Assembly: GCA_020628645.1 (NCBI GenBank)
Contig: JAHDES010000009.1
Location: forward strand, 1 to 64,000
Source of the DNA: Saprospiraceae bacterium
GTDB taxonomy: Bacteria > Bacteroidota > Bacteroidia > Chitinophagales > Saprospiraceae
Direction: 5' to 3'
Length of the DNA: 64,000 nt
Each line of letters opens with the position of its first letter. Within the stretch, counting starts at the first letter, position 1. The notes below the pieces were generated by a model. It searched no databases. It saw only the letters and a list, made by a program, of their open reading frames with translations, and was not told the DNA's origin. Positions 43,908 to 52,016 of the stretch are shown here, one piece after another. Made by a program: the position numbers and the translations under genes.

Positions 43908-45086
43908 ATGAGAATCTTAACTGGGCTTTTCTTTTTCATTCCCCTATTCTTCACTTCAACTTACGCACAAATCCAACTCCTCAATGATGAATTTAATAAT
44001 ACTGCTACCTTATCCGCTAATTGGTTGAATATCAACGATACCGAACAATGGGGCGCAGAACATTTAGAAAGTTTGGATATTAACACCTCTTCTATTGGGC
44101 AACTTCATATGATGCCTTATACAAGTGCTTGGTTTCAAAATTGGCGAGGTACCTTAATTTATAAAATGGTAGATCAAGACTTTGTCATTACTACACAAGT
44201 CACTGCAACTGATCGTTCTGGCACCAGCATACCGGGGGCACAATATTCCCTTGCAGGCATCATGCTACGCATTCCCAGAGATTATCCAAATGGTGCTTTA
44301 GGAGCTGGAGGATGGATTGCTGGAGGTGAAAATTATGTTTTTCTAGCTACAGGATTTGCTAGTCAAAGTCATCCCTCTTGTTCGGGATGTCCTGGACCTC
44401 ATTTTGAGGTAAAAAATACGATAAATAGCAATTCTAATTTATCTGTTTCATCTATTGCCACTTCAACTAATGTAAAAATTCGTATCGCCAGAATTGGAAA
44501 TGCTATTCTTGTACTGTATCAATTACCTGGACAAAATTGGGTCGTTCATGAACGTTATACCCGTTCTGATTTTCCCTCAGAAATACAAGTAGGTTTTGTA
44601 ACCTATACCGATTGGAATAAGGTGAACACCTACACCCCTTTTTTCCACAATTCAAATGTATTAAATGCCAACCTTAGTCCAGATCCTAGCAGCAATCCTG
44701 CGCAAGCATTTGATCCAGCCTTGATTGGTACATTTGAGTATGCTCGTTTCGATGAAGTGACTGTCCCTGCTGCTTTAATGGGAGTAGATTTAGTAAATAC
44801 GGCTTCTGATGCTGATTTATTGAGTTTTTTGGGGTATAATTGTGCTGCTTTTTGTCCAAATTCGATTCATATAAATGATGCGATTTCAAATGGTCAAATT
44901 GCCGAGATGCAAACAGCTATTTCGATCAGTGCCGATAATGTAATTGATTTGGGTGCAGATGTGCATTATGCAACAGGCTCAGAAATTGATTTATTACCTG
45001 GTTTCGAAGTAGGAAGTAACACTCAATTTCTAGCAGAAATCAATGGCTGTGTGAGTACCGCCTTAACCAATACAGATAAGCAGTAA
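43908..45086 (+). CDS. Secreted DUF1349-like protein with coathanger-type C-domain
   Basis: 392 residues with a signal peptide (about 1-20, FTSTYAQ). The N-terminal half (LNDEFNNTATLSANWLNI, QDFVITTQVTATDRSG, LAGIMLRIPRDYPNGA, VHERYTRSDFPSEIQVGFVTYT) is a concanavalin-like jelly roll, as in DUF1349. The C-terminal 45 residues, NVIDLGADVHYATGSEIDLLPGFEVGSNTQF, match the coathanger-stack domain found in secreted Bacteroidota proteins, and the same domain ends the lipase-like protein at 52017-54005. It may bind or act on a carbohydrate; no catalytic residues are named. Confidence 0.68.
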   Translation: MRILTGLFFFIPLFFTSTYAQIQLLNDEFNNTATLSANWLNINDTEQWGAEHLESLDINTSSIGQLHMMPYTSAWFQNWRGTLIYKMVDQDFVITTQVTATDRSGTSIPGAQYSLAGIMLRIPRDYPNGALGAGGWIAGGENYVFLATGFASQSHPSCSGCPGPHFEVKNTINSNSNLSVSSIATSTNVKIRIARIGNAILVLYQLPGQNWVVHERYTRSDFPSEIQVGFVTYTDWNKVNTYTPFFHNSNVLNANLSPDPSSNPAQAFDPALIGTFEYARFDEVTVPAALMGVDLVNTASDADLLSFLGYNCAAFCPNSIHINDAISNGQIAEMQTAISISADNVIDLGADVHYATGSEIDLLPGFEVGSNTQFLAEINGCVSTALTNTDKQ

Positions 45087-45127
45087 ATTTCATTTTTTTG
45101 GTTTAAGACTTTATAATTCAATTAACT

Positions 45128-46486
45128 ATGCGTAACTCTTTATTTGGTTTAACTTTTATACTTTTATCTTTAAGCTTATTCTTCTTTTCTTGTGGAGAGA
45201 CTACTTCTTCTACAACAACAACCACATCTGATACTTCTACGACCAATAAAGTAGAAATTAAAAAAGTAGATGGCGTTTATGACTTTTATATTAATGGTGA
45301 AAAATTTGAAATCTTAGGAGCAGGTCTTGATGTCAATGCTGGTAAAGATTTCAAAGCATTAGCAGAAGCTGGTGCCAATACCTTTCGTACATGGAGAATG
45401 GATGATGTAGCAATGGAATTGGATTCTGCTATGAAATATAATCTCAAAATCGCGATGGGTGTCGATATGGATAAAGAACTCCACCATTTTGATTATAATG
45501 ATACCGAAGCTGTAAAAAAGCAATTTGAAAAAATTAAAAAAGACATTTTAAAATACAAAGATCATCCTGCGCTACTTTGTTGGGTAGTAGGAAATGAATT
45601 AAATCTACTAATTAAGGAAGACGGAAGTTTAGCCTTGGTTAATCCTAAAGTGTATGATGCACTTGCTGATATTGTAGATTTCATCCATGAAGTTGATCCC
45701 AATCATCCTGTAACGACGACATTTGCGGCTGGTGCTTTAGGCGAACACATTCGTCCGATGTTGGAACGTTGTCCTCAAATTGATTTTCTTTCCTATCAAG
45801 TCTATAATGGTTTAGCTACACTTCCAGAACAAGAAATGGGAAATAATTTAGATATTCCTTATTTAGTTACAGAATATGGCCCGAAAGGACATTGGGAAAT
45901 GCCCTATACCTCATGGGGTCGAGAAATCGAAGAAAATTCTACCCTTAAAGCTGAAGGACTTCGAGATCGTATCAAAAAAGGATTACAATCGGATACAACT
46001 GGTCGAAATATGGGAGGCTACGCCTTTGTTTGGGGACAAAAACAGGAACGTACGCCTACTTGGTATGGTATCTTCAACAAAGACGGTAAAGCAACTGCTG
46101 TAGCCGATGAATTAACCTTATATTGGTCAGGAAAATATCCCAAAGATCGCGCCCCAGCCATCAATTCAATGACCTTAGATGGAAAAGTAAGTACCGACAA
46201 TGTCAAATTAAAAGCAGGTCAAACTTACACCACCAAAGTTGATGCTTTCGATCACGAAAATGATGCGCTCACCTATAAATGGAATCTTATGACGGAGGTC
46301 GTAGAAAAAAGTCAAGGTGGCGCCTTCGAAGTAGAACCTGAAACCCTCGAATTGGATGTTGTGAAATCAGAGGATGGTACAGTTTCGTTTAAAGCACCTG
46401 CTAAGAAGGGAGAATATCGTCTATTTTGCTATATCTATGATAAAAATAAAGTAGCGAATGCAAATATTCCGTTTTTGGTGGAATAA
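45128..46486 (+). CDS. Glycosidase-like lipoprotein with TIM-barrel domain
   Basis: 452 residues with a lipoprotein signal (lipobox LFFFSCGE, Cys about 22), then an S/T-rich linker. Residues ~50-350 form a TIM barrel of the GH2/GH5-like (clan A) type: AGLDVNAGKDFKALAEAGANTFRTWR, the acid/base region CWVVGNELN and the nucleophile region YLVTEYGPKGHWE. Both catalytic glutamates are in expected positions. A C-terminal beta-sandwich (about 355-450, PAINSMTLDGKV...) completes the protein. It likely cleaves or remodels a glycan at the outer membrane. Exact family and substrate are not known. Confidence 0.75.
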   Translation: MRNSLFGLTFILLSLSLFFFSCGETTSSTTTTTSDTSTTNKVEIKKVDGVYDFYINGEKFEILGAGLDVNAGKDFKALAEAGANTFRTWRMDDVAMELDSAMKYNLKIAMGVDMDKELHHFDYNDTEAVKKQFEKIKKDILKYKDHPALLCWVVGNELNLLIKEDGSLALVNPKVYDALADIVDFIHEVDPNHPVTTTFAAGALGEHIRPMLERCPQIDFLSYQVYNGLATLPEQEMGNNLDIPYLVTEYGPKGHWEMPYTSWGREIEENSTLKAEGLRDRIKKGLQSDTTGRNMGGYAFVWGQKQERTPTWYGIFNKDGKATAVADELTLYWSGKYPKDRAPAINSMTLDGKVSTDNVKLKAGQTYTTKVDAFDHENDALTYKWNLMTEVVEKSQGGAFEVEPETLELDVVKSEDGTVSFKAPAKKGEYRLFCYIYDKNKVANANIPFLVE

Positions 46487-46492
46487 TTAACG

Positions 46493-46635
46493 GTCAAATA
46501 ATTACTTACCGATTTTCTTCAAATAGTGAAAAGATAAACGAATGCCTGCCCCGCCGAAGGGAAACCGATAGGTCGGGGATAATGAGTTTTCTTGAACTAA
46601 TTGGAGAAATTTAGAGAGGGAAGTTAATTTTTGAC
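46493..46635. repeat. Intergenic inverted-repeat element with the shared 34-bp core
   Basis: The ends (46493-46510 and 46619-46635) are imperfect inverted repeats (GTCAAATAATTA versus GTCAAAAATTAA). The 34-bp core at 46545-46578 matches 7784-7817 with two differences. It is a second copy of the element at 7753-7886, with diverged ends. Confidence 0.5.
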
Positions 46636-46744
46636 AAATACTAAGTAAAAATCATCCATCTATAATTCTTTAAATTTAGTCGGATTTTGAAGGGAATTTT
46701 CTATAATTTTTAGATATTGAAATTAATTCAATTTATAGACGAAT

Positions 46745-47866
46745 ATGTCCACTTATCCATCTGAAAACTATATTGAAAATTCTCTTTATCTCGACTGCCC
46801 CTCTTGTGGTAGCGAACTCGCCTATTCTGCCAAAGATCGAAAATTAGATTGTTCCCACTGTGGTTATCAAGAGGAAGTTAATCCAGCCAATGATAAAGTA
46901 GTGGAACAATCCTTGATCGATGCCGTCGCCCAAATGCCTGATTATATTCCTGAGCAAAGTGGTAAAAAAGTCTTTCATTGTAGCAATTGTGGCGCGAAAT
47001 CTATCGTAGAACAAGAATTGGTAAAAATCAATTGTGGATTTTGTAGTTCGACCAATGTCAATGTAGAAGCGTATGAACATCGCTATATCCAACCTGTAGG
47101 CATCATTCCTTTCTATATTTCAAGAGAAGAAGCCACCAAAATTTTCAAAAAATGGATTGGAGAAGGACTCTTTCGTCCCAACAAACTAGCTAAATTAGCT
47201 TCTGTTGATGATCTACATGGTATCTATCTCCCCTTCTGGACCTACGATGCCCATACAGAATCGGATTGGAGTGGAGAAGCTGGTTTTCATTATTATGTGT
47301 CTGAATCGTATACAGATGGGCAAGGCAATCGTCGAACCCGCCAAGTACAACGTACGCGTTGGGAACGCAGACATGGGCATTTATCCCATTTTTTTGATGA
47401 TGTATTAGTCGTTGCTTCTAAAGGTTTAAATGAAGAATTGATCAATAAAATACTGCCTTATCGTCTGGGAGAAGTGGTGAATTATGATCCACGGTTTTTG
47501 GTCAACTGGGAAGCAGAAGTCTATGATGTAGAATTGGATAATGGCTACCAAAAAGCAGAAGTGATCATGGATTATAAAATTAGAAATATGTGTTCTGCGC
47601 AATTGGGTGGAGATACACAACGATTTCTACGAGTCTCTTCTGACAAATGTGATCAAACCTTCAAGCATCTCATCTTACCTGTTTGGATTTGTTCGTATCA
47701 ATATCAAAATAAACTCTATCGTTTTGTTATTAATGGACAAACTGGCGAAGTACATGGAAAAAAACCTTTATCATATTTTAAAATCTTTTTCCTTGTTCTT
47801 TTCTTTCTAACTGTTATCTTGTTGTTCATTTTAGCCCAAGAAGGGAAATTGCAGTTTTCAATGTAG
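46745..47866 (+). CDS. Double zinc-ribbon protein with membrane anchor
   Basis: 373 residues. Two zinc ribbons at the N-terminus: C18/C21 with C36/C39, and C79/C82 with C97/C100. A soluble domain (about 110-335) with YGTYLPFWTYDAHTESDWSGEAG-like sequence follows, then one membrane helix near residues 345-365. Such proteins are often mislabelled as PriA-like helicases because of the ribbons; no helicase motif is present. The function is unknown. It overlaps nothing, and the asparaginase-like gene starts 7 bp later. Confidence 0.75.
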   Translation: MSTYPSENYIENSLYLDCPSCGSELAYSAKDRKLDCSHCGYQEEVNPANDKVVEQSLIDAVAQMPDYIPEQSGKKVFHCSNCGAKSIVEQELVKINCGFCSSTNVNVEAYEHRYIQPVGIIPFYISREEATKIFKKWIGEGLFRPNKLAKLASVDDLHGIYLPFWTYDAHTESDWSGEAGFHYYVSESYTDGQGNRRTRQVQRTRWERRHGHLSHFFDDVLVVASKGLNEELINKILPYRLGEVVNYDPRFLVNWEAEVYDVELDNGYQKAEVIMDYKIRNMCSAQLGGDTQRFLRVSSDKCDQTFKHLILPVWICSYQYQNKLYRFVINGQTGEVHGKKPLSYFKIFFLVLFFLTVILLFILAQEGKLQFSM

Positions 47867-47873
47867 TATAAGT

Positions 47874-48368
47874 ATGATCCAAATTTTTGTTACAGGAGGA
47901 ACATTTGATAAAGAGTATAATTTTATCACAGGAGAACTTTATTTTAAAGATACCCATCTCAAACAAATGTTTGAACGAGGAAGATGTACGCTCGATATTG
48001 ATGTCAAAACCCTAATGATGGTCGATAGTTTAGAAATGACCGATGATGATCGTCATATCATTGAGACCAACTGCCGCCGTTCAAAAAGTAAGAATATCAT
48101 TATCACCCACGGAACCGATACAATTGTACAAACTGCCTCTTGGCTCGCAAAAGCGGCTATTCCAGAAAAAACGATTGTGTTAACAGGAGCCATGATTCCC
48201 TATGCTTTTGGAACATCCTCCGATGGATTCTTTAACTTGGGAAGTGCTTTAGCCTTTGCAGAAGTACTACCACAGGGCGTTTATGTAGCCATGAATGGTC
48301 GATATTTTGATTGGAATAATGTCCGTAAAAATCGTAAAACGGGCTTTTTTGAAGAACTAAATCAATAG
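47874..48368 (+). CDS. Stand-alone N-terminal asparaginase domain
   Basis: 164 residues. It contains TGGTFDKEYN (Thr about residue 10) and THGTDTIVQTA (Thr-Asp around 81-83), the two catalytic motifs of L-asparaginase type I/II. It has the N-terminal half only: the C-terminal domain (about 150 residues) of classic asparaginases is absent. Stand-alone half-length proteins occur in Bacteroidota and Proteobacteria and appear stable, so this is not obviously a truncation. Activity is unproven. It starts 7 bp after the zinc-ribbon gene. Confidence 0.75.
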   Translation: MIQIFVTGGTFDKEYNFITGELYFKDTHLKQMFERGRCTLDIDVKTLMMVDSLEMTDDDRHIIETNCRRSKSKNIIITHGTDTIVQTASWLAKAAIPEKTIVLTGAMIPYAFGTSSDGFFNLGSALAFAEVLPQGVYVAMNGRYFDWNNVRKNRKTGFFEELNQ

Positions 48369-48461
48369 TTTACTGTTGCTATCTTTTTGAAAACCACTAC
48401 TGATCTATCCAAATAAACACTTCTGAAATTTAATTTTGATAGATAACCAATTCTTATTTCC

Positions 48462-50861
48462 ATGCTAAAACATCTACTTCTATTCCTATTTTCATTTCTA
48501 TGGTTTAGCATGTTAAATGCTCAGGAAAAAGTTCAACTTTCTTTTGGAGATGCCAATGCTGAGACGCAAGAAGTTCGTCTTTATGGTAAAATTATTGATC
48601 AAAGTACTAATGAGACACTACCCGAAGCCATCATCAGTACCAATAATAAATTGTATTATGCCATTGCTGACGAAAAAGGCAATTATGAATTAATCCTTAG
48701 AAGTGGTATTTATGAATTAGAAATCAGTTATTTAGGCTATGAAACTTTATCTGCCCAATTGACTATTTATGAGGATGCAACATACGATTTTCAATTATCA
48801 GAAGGAGTCACTTTAGGAGAAGTTACCGTTAGTCAAAAGAAAAAAGATGACAATGTCACCTCCAGTATTGCAGGAATTGAACAACTTTCTATTGAACAAT
48901 TAGAACGACAATCCAAATTACTTGGAGAGACCGATGTACTCCGATCTTTACAATCCATCTCTGGAGTAAGTAGTACAGGCGAAGGAGCGTCTGGATTCAA
49001 TGTTCGAGGTGGAAATACCGATGAAAATTTAATTTTTCAAGATGGGAATTTAATTATGAATCCTGTTCATGCCCTTGGTTTTTTCTCCCTCTTTCATCCA
49101 GACATGGTAGATCAAGTCACTTTATACAAAGGAGGTGTTCCAGCTAAATATGGCGGGCGACTTTCTTCTGTTTTAGATGTGCGTTTGCGAGAAGGCGACC
49201 AGCAAAAATTTTCTATTAAAGGAGGAGTAGGATTAGCAACTTCACGCTTGGCACTTGAAGGGCCCATTATCAAAAATAAAGTCTCTTTCATTATTGGAGG
49301 ACGAGCCAGTTATTTTGACTGGATTCTAAAACAGGCGGATAATTTAGATGTCAACAAAAGCGAAGCCTTCTTTTATGATCTAACAGCTAAAGTAGATGCG
49401 CGTTTGAGTCCGACTACTAAATTTGGATTTTCTGGTTTTGCAACGCAAGATGAATTTCAGTTTTCAGATGAGGTGAAATTTGATTATTCCACTACAACGG
49501 GTGCCGTTTATTTAAAGCAAATTATCGGTGAAAAAATAAATCTCAATGCCAACTTAAATATTGGTTCGTACCAAAGTAGTCTTTTTGATATTCGGGGTAC
49601 GAATCAGTCTCAATTTAACAATCAAATTGATTATGCCCGCGCTTCTTTAATGGGGTATTATCAAGTCAATGATAATTATTCTTTAGAAGTTGGTGCTGAA
49701 CAAAATCGCTACACCGTTTCTCCAGGAAAATTAAGTCCCTTAGACGAAAATTCTTCTATACTTGCAGATGAATTGCCACAAGAGCGCGGACAAGAAACCG
49801 CCTTGTTTCTAGAAAACAAATTAAATCTTGGTGATAAAATCGAAATTTTGGCAGGACTTCGATATACAATTTATCAAAGTTTAGGAGCAGATCAAGTCTT
49901 TTTATATGATGAAAATGTACCTAAATCTGAACTGACGATTATAGATTCTTTACAATTTGGGGCAAATGAAACCATCATTGATTATACAGGATTTGAGCCT
50001 CGTTTGGCAGTACGCTATTTAATAAATGAACAAAATTCGATCAAATTAAACTACAATCGTTCGTTTCAATTTTTTAGTCAAATTTCCAATACGGCTTCTG
50101 CTACGCCCATTGATATTTGGCAATTGTCCAATTACCATATTCGTCCTCAACGGGCAGATAATTTTTCGGTGGGGTATTATCGTAATTTTCAAGACAATAG
50201 TATTCAAACTAATTTAACCTTATTTTATCGAACGATTCAAGATTTAATTGAGTATAAAGATTTTGCCCAGCTTTTACTCAATCCACATATTGAAACAGAT
50301 CTTTTAGTAGGAGAAGGAAGAGCGTATGGCTTAGAAGTTAGCTTCACCAAATCTACTGGAAAGCATCAACTAGATGCCAATTATACTTATTCGCGCTCCC
50401 TGCGACAAATAGTAGCTACTACTACTCAAGAATCTGTAAGTAATGGAAATTGGTATCCTTCTAATTTTGATAAACCTCACATTTTCAACCTCAATTATTT
50501 CATTCAAACCAGTGAAAAAACGAATTTATCCATCAATTTCACCTATAGCACAGGACGTCCTACGACTGCGCCTGTAAGTGCGTATTCAAGCGGTAATATT
50601 TTAAGTATTCCTGTTTATTCTGAACGAAATCAATATCGTATTCCTGATTTTCATCGTCTGGATGTGGCTTATACCATTGGTCCTTGGGGAAAGAAAGCAG
50701 GGCGAGAAAATAGTATCACCTTATCTATTTATAATGTGTATTTTAGAAAAAATGCGTTTTCTGTTTTCTTTCGACAATTACCTTTTCAATCTATTTCTGC
50801 CAATCGAGTAGCTGTTTTAGGAAGTGCTTTTCCTGCGATTACTTATAATTTTAAATTTTAA
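48462..50861 (+). CDS. TonB-dependent outer-membrane receptor
   Basis: 799 residues with a signal (about 1-20). A carboxypeptidase-like regulatory domain is at about 38-115 (VRLYGKIIDQSTNETLPEAII...YLGYETLS), then a plug domain (about 120-230, DVLRSLQSISGVSSTGEGASGFNVRGGNTDENL) and a beta-barrel to the C-terminus ending AITYNFKF. It belongs to the smaller DUF4249-linked receptor type rather than the SusC type. It imports a substrate using TonB energy; the substrate is unknown. The stop (50859-50861) is followed after one base by the DUF4249 start, so the two are co-translated. Confidence 0.9.
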   Translation: MLKHLLLFLFSFLWFSMLNAQEKVQLSFGDANAETQEVRLYGKIIDQSTNETLPEAIISTNNKLYYAIADEKGNYELILRSGIYELEISYLGYETLSAQLTIYEDATYDFQLSEGVTLGEVTVSQKKKDDNVTSSIAGIEQLSIEQLERQSKLLGETDVLRSLQSISGVSSTGEGASGFNVRGGNTDENLIFQDGNLIMNPVHALGFFSLFHPDMVDQVTLYKGGVPAKYGGRLSSVLDVRLREGDQQKFSIKGGVGLATSRLALEGPIIKNKVSFIIGGRASYFDWILKQADNLDVNKSEAFFYDLTAKVDARLSPTTKFGFSGFATQDEFQFSDEVKFDYSTTTGAVYLKQIIGEKINLNANLNIGSYQSSLFDIRGTNQSQFNNQIDYARASLMGYYQVNDNYSLEVGAEQNRYTVSPGKLSPLDENSSILADELPQERGQETALFLENKLNLGDKIEILAGLRYTIYQSLGADQVFLYDENVPKSELTIIDSLQFGANETIIDYTGFEPRLAVRYLINEQNSIKLNYNRSFQFFSQISNTASATPIDIWQLSNYHIRPQRADNFSVGYYRNFQDNSIQTNLTLFYRTIQDLIEYKDFAQLLLNPHIETDLLVGEGRAYGLEVSFTKSTGKHQLDANYTYSRSLRQIVATTTQESVSNGNWYPSNFDKPHIFNLNYFIQTSEKTNLSINFTYSTGRPTTAPVSAYSSGNILSIPVYSERNQYRIPDFHRLDVAYTIGPWGKKAGRENSITLSIYNVYFRKNAFSVFFRQLPFQSISANRVAVLGSAFPAITYNFKF

Positions 50862-50862
50862 A

Positions 50863-51915
50863 ATGATGCGACTACAAAAATATGTACTTGGTTTATCTAT
50901 TCTAATTTTACTCAGTAGTTGTATTGATGAAATAAAATTGGATATTGACAATGCCACCCAACGAATCGCTATAGATGGTTTAATTGCAGATAGTTTGGAT
51001 ACCTATACCATTCAAGTATTCCAATCAGCGATTATTGGAGTGGGAAATGATAATGTATTTGAACCCATCAGTGGAGCAAGTGTAAAAGTATTAGACGATC
51101 AAGGTAATTCATTTGATTTTGTTGAAACAGAGGCTGGTTTTTATGCTGCTGAAATGCAAGGAATTGTAGGACGATCCTATCATACTGAAATTATTCTTGC
51201 AGATGGAACAACAATCCAAAGTACTCCTGCTCAATTAAACGCCTCCCCTCCTATCAAAGAAATCACTTCTAAAATTGAGGATATTTCTTTTACAGATGTA
51301 GGTGGAAATGCAGTGGCTCAATCCAATGTAACGCTAAGTGCCACCACCGAATTTCCAGCCAATGAAGAATTATTTTTAAGATGGCGCGCACTTGGAGTGT
51401 ACGAATTTCACGAAGCTTATCCAATGGCAATCAGTACTAAAGTTTGCTATGTACAAAACAATGTTGATCTCAATAATTTAAAAATCTTTGATACGCGAAC
51501 CATTGATGGTAATACGATTGAGGAAGAGCCTTTTGTTACTACTAAATTAGACTATCGTTTTGCTTTTCAATATGCGTTTTTGGTGCGTCAATATGCGATG
51601 ACAGAAGCAGAATACAAGTATTGGGAAACTGTAAATGACGTTATTTCTATAGATGGTAGTTTATTTGATCCACCCCCCGGTACAGTTCGAGGAAATTTGC
51701 GTAATATCAATGATCCAAATGAAGAAATTGTGGGTTATTTCTCGGTTTCAGGTATAAGTACCAAACGCTTTTTTGCTAATCCACAATCTTTAAATCAAGT
51801 TTTTATAGAACCCCGTTGTTTTGAAAGCCCATTTCGTCCTACCTTCCCTGAATGTATGGATTGTACTACTATTTTGAATAGTAATTTAGACAAACCTGAT
51901 TATTGGATTCCATAA
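50863..51915 (+). CDS. DUF4249 lipoprotein, receptor partner
   Basis: 350 residues from the ATG of MMRLQKYVLG (or the next ATG), with a lipoprotein signal (LILLSSCIDE, Cys about 20). Typical DUF4249 sequence follows: RIAIDGLIADSLDTYTIQVFQSA, ISGASVKVLDD, FYAAEMQGIVGRSYHTEIILADG. DUF4249 proteins pair with TonB receptors in Bacteroidota and are thought to bind the imported ligand on the outer face. The C-terminus, CMDCTTILNSNLDKPDYW, is the usual end. Ligand unknown. Confidence 0.85.
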   Translation: MMRLQKYVLGLSILILLSSCIDEIKLDIDNATQRIAIDGLIADSLDTYTIQVFQSAIIGVGNDNVFEPISGASVKVLDDQGNSFDFVETEAGFYAAEMQGIVGRSYHTEIILADGTTIQSTPAQLNASPPIKEITSKIEDISFTDVGGNAVAQSNVTLSATTEFPANEELFLRWRALGVYEFHEAYPMAISTKVCYVQNNVDLNNLKIFDTRTIDGNTIEEEPFVTTKLDYRFAFQYAFLVRQYAMTEAEYKYWETVNDVISIDGSLFDPPPGTVRGNLRNINDPNEEIVGYFSVSGISTKRFFANPQSLNQVFIEPRCFESPFRPTFPECMDCTTILNSNLDKPDYWIP

Positions 51916-51966
51916 TAACAATATAAATTTAAATCTTTTTGAATGTAAGGTGACAGGATAAATACG

Positions 51967-51974
51967 TATATTTG
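51967..51974 (+). promoter_or_regulatory. Candidate -7 element of the lipase-like gene
   Basis: TATATTTG, about 43 bp before the ATG at 52017. The nearest TTG (51939-51941) leaves a 25-bp spacer, longer than the usual 17-23. Confidence 0.35.
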
Positions 51975-52016
51975 CATCAATACTACTATTTCCTAACTAG
52001 ATTTTAAACCTTACAC

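Noticed and set aside
46745-47866. PriA helicase
   Set aside because: Zinc ribbons match superficially, but no Walker or helicase motif is present and there is a C-terminal membrane helix.
47874-48368. Truncated asparaginase pseudogene
   Set aside because: The frame is clean, downstream sequence shows no remnant of the C-terminal domain, and similar half-length proteins exist.
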